Assembly (NCBI GenBank): GCA_035610835.1
Contig: CM069448.1
Location: 5,767,607 to 5,831,606 of the forward strand
Direction of reading: 5' to 3'
DNA from: Ophiura sarsii
Lineage: Eukaryota > Echinodermata > Ophiuroidea > Amphilepidida > Ophiuridae
Length of the DNA stretch: 64,000 nt
Below are positions 56,958 through 64,000 of the stretch, piece after piece; position 1 is the first letter of the stretch; each line of letters starts with the position of its first letter. Position numbers and translations under genes: made by a program. The notes under the pieces are model-generated. The model made no database searches, was not told the origin of the DNA, and saw only the letters and a list, made by a program, of their open reading frames with translations.

Positions 56958-57014
56958 GCAGCCCGTGCTACTGATGAGACTTACGGAGAGTCGAAACGCG
57001 TCTAGCTACTCTGC
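56958..57014 (+). ncRNA. Type I hammerhead ribozyme motif
   Basis: The core is canonical. CTGATGA is at 56,971-56,977. GACT/AGTC (56,978-56,981 with 56,989-56,992) forms stem II, with a 7-nt loop TACGGAG. GAAA is at 56,993-56,996. A minimal two-pair stem III (AC/GT, loop GC) follows, then the cleavage-site C at 57,002. Stem I pairs GCTA (56,967-56,970) with TAGC (57,003-57,006); beyond an internal loop, GCAG (56,958-56,961) pairs with CTGC (57,011-57,014). Short-stem-III type I hammerheads are known from Penelope-like elements and from small animal retrozymes. Here the motif lies 1.5 kb upstream of a Penelope-like GIY-YIG remnant on the same strand. Activity is inferred from the fold only. 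It appears as a single copy, not a tandem. Confidence 0.8.
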
Positions 57015-57471
57015 ATGCCGTCACCATTGTTTTATCTGAAACATGGTGGGCCTTTACTCTATAGGACATTCTCAACTTGTTTGTTTCCTCCCTAGCAGCT
57101 AGAACTCTGGGTAGAGGACATTTTAAGTCAGGAATGCTAAGAAGACATATACAAAGCTCATTGTATAGAAGTCGTTCTAAGACTGGAATGGCGTTTAGTT
57201 TTCCCTATTAGTCCATAGTATTGGACTAATATTATTTTTGTACTTTCCCAGAGTCATCTTAGTTACGAAAGCAAGCACGCTTTCTTTTAGCAAACAGTTT
57301 CATAAACCTGAAGTTTCATAGTCATGAATTAACGGGTGAATTACAACAAGTCGCCGCTCCATCGATCATCGTTTAAAGGAGGCAAGGCATGCCTTCTGTC
57401 ATTTAGAGGCTAGCATTGTGGTGAATTACTGCCAAAGGTGATTGTCCATCCGTCAGTTTGTGTGGTTTATC
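57015..57471. other. Unassigned sequence
   Basis: No gene or bounded element recognised between the hammerhead and the next repeat. Confidence 0.4.
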
Positions 57472-58480
57472 CTTGGTGTAAGATGGCACGAAATGTGTCC
57501 CGAATTAAACCTCATATTTTGCCTGTTCCGCTGTGGCGCCAGTAACCAATGCTCCGTTGTAAGCCATTTTGTACTACATCCATAAAGCTATTCATGCTTC
57601 ATGAATATATTTATTTATTTTTTCACTCGTTACTTTTCCTTTTTCCATTTGGAGGACGTAATGACACTCGATAAGACTTCTGTTCCGCAGTGGCGCGAGG
57701 AAACCATGTTTTCCGGCATTCATTTTTTTACTCAACTTTATTCCTGTTCCGCTGTTCTGCTGTGGCGGCCCTCATGACACCCTATCTGTCCCCTGTTCCG
57801 CTGTTGAAGCCTGTAAACCATGTTTTTCTACTGCAATAAAGCATTGTATATTCCACATATTTACTGTATCACTCTTTACTTTTCCTGTTTTGCCATTGAA
57901 CAAAGTGCTCAATGCCGTAAACGGCAGAGCTTACAAATTCAGAGTTATAGACCTTCCGGAATAAATCGCTACTGTGACGTTTTATGGACAATCCCATACG
58001 GTCATTTTGTACAATCATCAGGCGAATATCTATAGTGTTGATCTTACATGTATACAGACCTTCAGCAGTCAGGGCAAATGTCCAAATCTGGCAATCTGTA
58101 ATATGTTTCCGAATCCGGAAACATATTGCCAAATCAGGCCAAATTGCTCTTTTTGCAATTGGTTATTTTTGTGGATTGAAAAACTACTTTTGCATATTCA
58201 GTTAAGCGGTTACTCAATTCAATCAAGTCAATATCATAACCACTTATCATAAAGCTTAAATTGCAAAATGTGTGGTATTTATTTTTTCGACTTTGAGCCT
58301 GTAATATGTTCGCGAAACTAAATAGATAGCAAAATTAAGTAGTTTTTTGCCTCTGGAGTCTTCATTTTAAGTTGGGGAATCACGGTTAGTAGTAGGAAAA
58401 CATGGCTTAACCAGTGCCACAGCGGAACAGGTGAACTATGGGGAGTCATCGGAGCCGCCACAGCGGAGCCAGAAAAATGA
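57472..58480. mobile_element. Possible DNA element with CTGTTCCGCTGTGGCG boxes
   Basis: CTGTTCCGCTGTGGC-like boxes occur near 57,526, 57,680, 57,745-57,765 and 57,794. They recur inverted near 58,416 (GTGCCACAGCGGAACAGG) and 58,455 (GCCGCCACAGCGGAGC). Clustering in one orientation at one side and the opposite at the other suggests the subterminal regions of a ~1-kb element. The left boundary coincides with TATCCTTGGTGTAAGA, the end sequence of the MITE at 16,661. A perfect 12-bp palindrome AATATGTTTCCG/CGGAAACATATT lies at 58,100-58,127. The many opposed ORFs at 57,820-58,252 are not recognisable proteins. Confidence 0.55.
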
Positions 58481-58539
58481 ATTGATCAATTTAATTTAAA
58501 TTAATATTTGAAACTGTTGTTGTTTTTTTACTGGGTAAG

Positions 58540-58770
58540 TAATCGGTGAGCTATTATAGTTGTATGGACAACATAGGCCAAATCATCAACGCAAACACCA
58601 AGTATATTCTTCAAAGAGCTGTCAATATACACACCAGAAATTGTAACTGCAGACAACCCAACGAATGTTCCCAAAACGGCAAACGTGTGACGAAAAGTAT
58701 TGTCTACGAGGCCATAGTAACCAGCAGTAATCAGCCGGGACGCAAGTTCGATTTGACCCCAAATGATTAG
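58540..58770 (+). pseudogene. Penelope-like element C-terminal remnant (linker to GIY-YIG)
   Basis: The frame encodes YSCMDNIGQIINANTK, then NCNCRQPNECSQNGK and TKSIVYEAIVTSS, ending in a stop at 58,768-58,770. This order (SCMxNIxxII, a CNCR...C...NGK cysteine linker, then the xIVYxAxVT strand) is the familiar junction between the reverse transcriptase and the GIY-YIG endonuclease in Penelope-like and related retroelement proteins. The residues after it (KFDLTPND) correspond to the start of the nuclease motif, degraded. RT sequence upstream and the rest of the nuclease downstream are missing, so this is a fragment. It lies on the same strand as the hammerhead motif at 56,958. Confidence 0.7.
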
Positions 58771-59109
58771 GTACGAGGGCGTCCTAATGTAAACACGAAA
58801 AATTCAAATTTAGTCGATCACCTATTTATAAATAACTAACACTTATTTAGGACGAAATATATACAAAAGGAGACCGCTGATCGTTTACCCACTAACCTAC
58901 AATGAAGCATACATCTATTTTACTTCATACTGTTTTATCGAATCAATATATTCAGACACCAACGACCCGAAATGTGAGATTTCATGCTACTGCATCGGCG
59001 TAAAAACTGACATAAACTGGAAGAAATGGTAGCCAATTTTAGATGAAAACGTCCGTAAATCCCTTATTTTACAACGTCGTAAAAAATCCATCTATACAGT
59101 GGCACACTA
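58771..59109. other. Unassigned sequence
   Basis: No feature recognised between the Penelope-like fragment and the large palindrome. Confidence 0.4.
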
Positions 59110-59264
59110 TAATGAGTTGTTTGATATCCTTCGTGTTTGAAACAGTAATAGTGTTTAAGACGATTTTTGCCGCATCATTTGAAGCCCGATGTGAAGCTCA
59201 ATTGTAGTGACAAACATTTGGCACTTGACAATAAGTGTTTGAATCTCCCGGTTATAGCTAATTT

Positions 59265-59332
59265 CCCTTGATAGCGTAGATGGTAAAGCGCTCGCTTGAA
59301 GAACGGGAGGTCCGGGGTTCGATCCTGCACAA
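59265..59332 (+). tRNA. tRNA-like module in left arm (SINE head or pseudogene)
   Basis: TAGCGTAGATGG (59,272-59,283) and GGTTCGATCCT (59,316-59,326) match internal Pol III A and B boxes at tRNA spacing. A 7-nt loop TTGAAGA on a weak stem (CTCGC/ACGGG) would give anticodon GAA. The T stem has two mismatches and the acceptor stem does not close, so a functional tRNA is unlikely. Confidence 0.5.
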
Positions 59333-59849
59333 TGTCACGGAATTTTTTCTCTCATCAAAATCATTTTTGTTAGGTTTTTAATTTATTTATGATTGTTTTA
59401 TGATTGTTTTATGATGATTTATGATGACCATGTTTCTTACCCGATATTCCGTCTGGGTGCGATTGTGCTCAGGTTATCCCTTCACCCACTCAAATATTAG
59501 TTTCACTAGACACATTACGCATAATGATGAAAATTAGGTGTAAGTGCAGCAAAACATTGTCATGAAAACCCTCTTCTAAACGTCACATCATGGGCCGTCC
59601 GTGACTCCGTGTGTATATGAAAAAAATACGTCGCGTCTTTTATACCAGGAAATACAATACAACTTTAAAGTCTCTCTGATCCTGAGCACTATGCCGAGGT
59701 TTGTTTGTTGCTTTGGGATTATTTATACTAGAATGGTGGGGATCTGTTAACTTATGAAAAAGAAATGAACCAAACATTCATAAATAAATCACACACAAAA
59801 AATGATTTTGACGAGAACAAAAGAAATCATATGAAAATGTGCAGAGCAG

Positions 59850-59918
59850 AAGGATCGAATTCGAACCCCGGACCTCTCGTTCTCCAAGCGAAACCTTTAC
59901 CATCTGAGCTATCAAGGG
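59850..59918 (-). tRNA. tRNA-like module in right arm (SINE head or pseudogene)
   Basis: On the minus strand TAGCTCAGATGG (59,911-59,900) is a near-consensus A box and GGTTCGAATTC (59,867-59,857) a near-consensus B box. A loop TTGGAGA would give anticodon GGA. The acceptor stem is not formed. It is the inverted partner of the module at 59,265; the two differ in their would-be anticodon. Confidence 0.5.
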
Positions 59919-60030
59919 AAACTAGTTATATCCGTGAGATTTAAACACTTCATCAATTCTGTTTCTAGAGCCACATGATGCAAAAACATCATTTATTCTG
60001 TTAGAGAAAAAGGATATCACAGTTATTTAG

Positions 60031-62089
60031 CTCATAAGTTGAAAAATATTTCCCTCGAAAGATGTCCCTCCTATGCACAAAGCCTACAATCCGCACAAAC
60101 ATCAAAATATAATGCGATCGCATAGGAATGGACAATGGACAAAATACCAATGGTTCCAAATTTTACTCTCTCTTACAATCTGTTTTTATCTACTTAAATG
60201 GTCACGTCGTAAAATCGATTTAGGAAATAATAATGACTAAAACCCTCATTTATCTGAATATGTGACAATTTTGTAATTTCGCTGGTTAAGACAGCTGTTT
60301 GTCAGATCAATGTAACGCTACTTTTGTACATTTCACTTTCGATATCGAAAAAATTGCAAACTTCCCATGTGAAATACTCTGCTTGTAAATGTCTGAGACT
60401 GGTTTTAATAAGTTAGTAATACAGATTGTATTATTAGGAATATTTCAAGACATTAATCTCCAAAAAAGACTTATATTTGACCTCAAGATCACTCTTGAAA
60501 TGATAGTTCAGATTCCGCGGGAGTTTAACTCGGTTTTAGTACCGAAAGTGCGCGGTTCACAATTGCGAAGTTCGTTTCGGTATTAATTGACCTTTTAACG
60601 GTTATTCGGCTAAGAGGCGTTCCGACTATAATGGCACTTACACTTACATCGGGGTTAGTGACCCCGAATTCAAGATGAGATGGTACAACCATTAAATTGT
60701 CATCTTTCAAGCTGCAACACAAGAGGAAAGACACTGAGCTTATAGTTAGCACATCTAGCACCTGAAAGATAACAGCACCAACTATGACATCACGTGGAAG
60801 ATACTAAAACAGACTAAGTCTTACTCTAATATGACAAATAAATGTCGACTATATTTGTGGGAAAAGTACTTTATTTTAACAGCTGATCAATCCTCAACGC
60901 TGAACAGTAGAACGGAACGGTTCCTACGCATTAAAAAGTAATGCTTAATATCATGCTCTTGTAGGCTTTTAGCCTATCTTTAATCTTTAAATGTATTCAG
61001 TGTATCCGTGCTATGTGTCACTTGTGTGGGCATCACATTTTGTTGCCCGGCAACCTTTTTGTTTACTTTACTTTGTGTCAACTCATCTTGGTTTACCCGT
61101 TCTGCGCTTCTGTTGCCCGTTGAGCGCTTGCCCGGCATTTCCGCGTTTTCAACACCGCGCGTGTTTTTTGTTTTTTTTCTGGTTTCGCGCGCTGTTATGA
61201 CACGCGCCACCATCGATCCGTATTTGAATTGACATACTGTAAATAAACGCTCTCATAACCTCTGATCGGGCACTTGTGTTACTCTGAGTTTCATACCGAT
61301 AAGGCAATCGTTAGACGACAAGTTGATGGTAGTATGGCTGAAAAGCTCACATCTAATAAAGTAAATATACTTGGGTAGAATATGTATAGTTACACTGCGC
61401 ACAAAACCATGAAATAAATTTATTTTTAGACGTTTCGGGAGAATATTGAGCTAATCATATGAAAGTCTATGAAGAAGAAACAAATCACACCTGCCTATCA
61501 CCTAGAGTGCTCTATCCCATGTCAAATACAGTAAGACAATGACACTGTTTGAACCTTTGCATATAAATAATACCCGCAAGTTCAATCATTCAAAGTAAAT
61601 ATGGACAGGCTATTGTTCCGTTATTCTTGAATAAAAAATATATCAATGCAAATGTCTTTTTTTCTTGATGTTAGACATTTTGTTCCAAGATCAGAATAAA
61701 CTATCGAGGTTTTCATCCATATACATTATCATCGTCCGACATAAACAATATTGATCACATGCGTCAAATGTGTTGCTATATATCAAGAGAAAAAAATAAT
61801 GACGTTATTGGTTTCCGTAATAAACACGTGTCGTCAGTTAACTACGTCACTCCCGGGGTTAAATGTTAACACGATTAATTTAAATATAATGAGCCACGTC
61901 GAGCTGGTCTGGGAGACAGAAGTGACGAAATGTCGAGTCGAAGTTGTTTACAATTCTCTGAAAATAAGGACCATCATTACATTACAAGCATTGTGTTAGT
62001 CGAGAGGCACATACAAATATTACACTTAAAAAGGTACAATCTTCATGAAAAAAGCCGTTCTTTTAAATTAATAAATAGTTTAATGGTTT
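60031..62089. other. Unassigned sequence; contains a repeat shared with 17.1 kb
   Basis: No gene was recognised. On the minus strand 61,324-61,275 reads CTTGTCGTCTAACGATTGCC then ATGAAACTCAGAGTAAC and matches 17,101-17,145. Opposed ORFs of 70-79 codons at 60,980-61,232 fall in slightly GC-richer sequence but show no motif. Confidence 0.4.
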
Positions 62090-62157
62090 AATGTAGCGTG
62101 CTACTGTGATCGTAGGTTTGTAATTTGAAAACACGGGTTCGATTCCCGTGAGTCACT
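62090..62157 (+). tRNA. tRNA-like sequence with a perfect T arm, low confidence
   Basis: CACGGG-TTCGATT-CCCGTG at 62,132-62,150 is a perfect six-pair T arm containing a consensus B box (GGTTCGATTCC). The region 5' to it has TAGCGTGC but no convincing A box, D arm or acceptor pairing with GAGTCAC. Possibly a tRNA pseudogene truncated at its 5' part. Confidence 0.3.
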
Positions 62158-63007
62158 AATGTTTTATTTTATTTTCAAAAGATGATGGTGACTTTCGAAC
62201 AACTTGTGCAATCCATTAGTATCAATATCATAGTTCAATGTTATTTTCTGAACAAAATTTATCTGCGAATATTAGTACCGTCATAAGAAAATGCAGAACA
62301 ATAAATACGATTCATGGACGGTGCTTGCAAACTTCTGTTTCTGTTAGCTGGGAAATGCAAATCATTCATTGACACACTTTAATTAAAAGCATGAATGTTT
62401 TTGGTTATTCCGCAATGATATGATATGTTCCCATGAAGTGCGCTTCTTTAGAGCTGAAAAGAGGCTTTGAATACTGAAATCGTTTCGTCTAGTTAGTATG
62501 CCTTGGAATACAGAAATACACCTAAATAAGGCGTAGATTACAGGGTGCGGAGGAACCTAAGTAGGGTCGAGTTTAAAATTAGCTCGTGTGAAGTACTTCA
62601 TCTGATTATTTTCAACGCGAGCGATGAAAGAAACACACTCAGGTCACCTCATAGGTAATTGTACCTTTTCGGAACTTCTCTCGATTTAATGAACATCTCT
62701 TTCCTAACACTTTTAAAGGGAAAAATAGGATTAGTAACACATCTTATTATTGTTATTGAATCTCATTCATTTTCGATGAGCAAGTTTTCCAAGGGCATAC
62801 AGTTGGACACAATCATTCATACCCCTTGAAAAATATGAGTTTTTTGCGTTTTTCTCATATCTGTACCAGCTGGAGTGGTGGAACTTTCGCTTTTCACTAA
62901 AGACAGTTAGTTTGCAAGTACAAATCAATATATTTGGGCTCAACATTTGTCTGCATAACAATAGAATTGAACAAGAATTGTGTTTTTATGCCTGTCCAAA
63001 ATTATTT
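62158..63007. other. Unassigned AT-rich sequence
   Basis: No gene or bounded repeat recognised; the 64-codon minus-strand ORF at 62,767-62,961 lacks motifs. Confidence 0.4.
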
Positions 63008-63134
63008 ATACCCCCATACCAATTCTCAGGATTGAGGCCATTTGTTGTGATAATACACAGAACGTATGGAATGTCAAAAACATGTGTAATATCACAAAAC
63101 AATGGCCTCAAACATGAGACTTGGTATGGGGTAT
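63008..63134. mobile_element. Hairpin MITE with CATACCCC-type ends
   Basis: ATACCCCCATACCAATTCTC and TTGAGGCCATTTGTTGTGAT in the left half pair with ATACCCCATACCAAGTCTCA and TTTGAGGCCATTGTTTTGTG read from the right. Arms are about 50 bp with scattered mismatches around a 25-nt centre. Its size and shape are also those of a MITE-derived small-RNA precursor. Confidence 0.7.
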
Positions 63135-63171
63135 GACTAAAGATCGTTTGACACTGTTATGAACTTATTTA

Positions 63172-63701
63172 AAGGTGCAATGTACTCCCTTTTTTTTACC
63201 TATTTGGTATGCATATGAAATCTATGGGGTTTTTTATTATTGTTTTCATTCGTTATTTCCTATTTTCCAGACCTGTCTTTTGTATTGATTGTTTTTCCTG
63301 CATCATAATACATTTCCAATTATGTTTTGTAGTTTGGGGCAATGTTAAAAAAACCAATTTTAGTCCGAAACAACAGAAATACCCCTCACAACAATCTTGA
63401 ATGTCCTCTACTGTCTAATAAAGAGTTATTGGGCCAATCTGTAAAAGTTCATCAATAGAGGGCAGTATAATTCAAGTGCGCTTTTCATTGATTTTTCTGT
63501 AGTTTTGGACTATAGAAGGGCTTTTTAACGTAACCATAAACTACAAAATATAATTGTTTACGTAATTTGATATAGAAATGAGAATCAATCCAGAAGATAA
63601 AAAGTATGAAAAATAACATATTACAACTGAAAAGAATAAAAAATACCATAGATTTCATATGCATACCAAATTGGTTAAAAATAGCGGTACATTTGCACCT
63701 T
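63172..63701. mobile_element. TA-flanked MITE with about 57-bp TIRs
   Basis: AAGGTGCAATGTACTCCC, ACC.ATTTGGTATGCATATG and AAATCTATGG at the left are inverted at the right end (inward AAGGTGCAAATGTACCGC, ... TTTGGTATGCATATGAAATC). TA flanks both ends (63,170-63,171 and 63,702-63,703), pointing to the Tc1/mariner type. The 64-codon ORF inside has no transposase motif. Confidence 0.8.
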
Positions 63702-64000
63702 TATTGTATTTATTTTTAATCAGTGTTTTGCAAAACATAATGCTCATTTTTACATGAAGAAAATGACTTTATATACGCATGTCTTTAGAAAATGAGTCCT
63801 ACGAATCATGTTGTTACACTCCCAAAAGTCTGTTCAGAATCGTGCCTGGGTTATGCATGGAGGTTTTTACAATTCAAGTTAGACACAATAAAAGGAGTCG
63901 GTACTCTCGACCGGATAGCGAATCCAAGTAGCCACCTATTAATTACACCAGCTTATTAAATGTATACTTGATCAGTATTGACACTGGCAGGAGAGACCAA
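63702..64000. other. Unassigned sequence at window end
   Basis: No feature recognised. Confidence 0.4.

Larger units (their letters stand above)
59110..60030. repeat. Large inverted repeat carrying a tRNA-like module in each arm
   Basis: The left arm, about 59,110-59,400, and the right arm, about 59,755-60,030, are diverged inverted copies. Aligned pieces include TGATATCC, AAGTGTTTGAATCTCCCGGT (right arm GTGTTTAAATCTCACGG), TTTCCCTTGATAG, GGTCCGGGGTTCGA and TCAAAATCATTTTT. The middle, about 350 bp, is not repeated. Each arm has its own tRNA-like A and B boxes, so the whole repeat may be two head-to-head copies of a SINE. Confidence 0.78.

Noticed and set aside
59265..59918. Functional tRNA genes at 59.3 and 59.9 kb
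   Set aside because: A and B boxes fit, but acceptor stems do not close, T stems have mismatches, and both sit within homologous repeat arms, so a SINE or pseudogene fits better.

Overview
This is AT-rich animal nuclear DNA dominated by transposons. Lineage-specific coding evidence is lacking, so the host cannot be named. A metazoan, most likely a marine invertebrate, fits the many short inverted-repeat (TIR) elements, the 5'-truncated non-LTR retrotransposons that end in simple repeats, a Penelope-type GIY-YIG fragment, tRNA-Arg-like modules and the absence of long ORFs. No complete protein-coding gene was recognised. Most stretches open for 60-90 codons look like chance ORFs inside repeats. 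The only host-gene candidate is a short possible first exon on the minus strand near 13.1 kb.

Layout. 0-3.2 kb: mostly unassigned, with a 160-bp tandem duplication, an orphan satellite monomer and GC-rich palindromes. 3.25-11.7 kb: a large tandem array with a 123-bp period, interrupted by a 5-bp microsatellite block. The 123-bp unit is itself three 41-bp subunits, each opening with GRCATCATT. 11.7-19.5 kb: the candidate exon, an inverted repeat around a 0.7-kb TIR element, and a TTAA-flanked MITE inside a copy of a dispersed repeat. 19.5-25.3 kb: minus-strand decayed ORFs that are paralogous to each other or to a copy at 55 kb, a LINE tail with a (TAAG)n end, and a second 0.7-kb TIR element. 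25.5-29 kb: foldback elements. 29.9-46.5 kb: two pairs of segmental or dispersed duplications (A1/A2 and B1/B2). Comparing the pairs exposes precise insertions: a 683-bp TA-flanked Tc1/mariner-like MITE, and a 5'-truncated LINE insertion with a 4-bp target duplication and an (AG)n tail. The same interval holds a Harbinger-like element with a second TIR element nested in it, a CACTA-like element with clustered subterminal palindromes, and an inverted pair of Penelope-LTR-like repeats carrying hammerhead-like motifs. 47-56 kb: more MITEs (one with iterated GGTGCGTCA boxes), a LINE 3' end, tRNA-Arg-like modules, and a foldback element with a MITE inserted in one arm. 56.9-60 kb: a well-formed type I hammerhead ribozyme motif, a Penelope-like GIY-YIG remnant 1.5 kb downstream on the same strand, and a large palindrome whose two arms each carry a tRNA-like module. 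60-64 kb: a tRNA-like sequence and two further MITEs.

The genes do not form a host pathway. What can be read here is transposition history: several insertions can be polarised because an empty paralogous site lies in the same window. The most notable functional candidate is the hammerhead at 56,958-57,014, with relics of the same architecture elsewhere, one of which has lost exactly the eight bases of its GAAACGTC segment.
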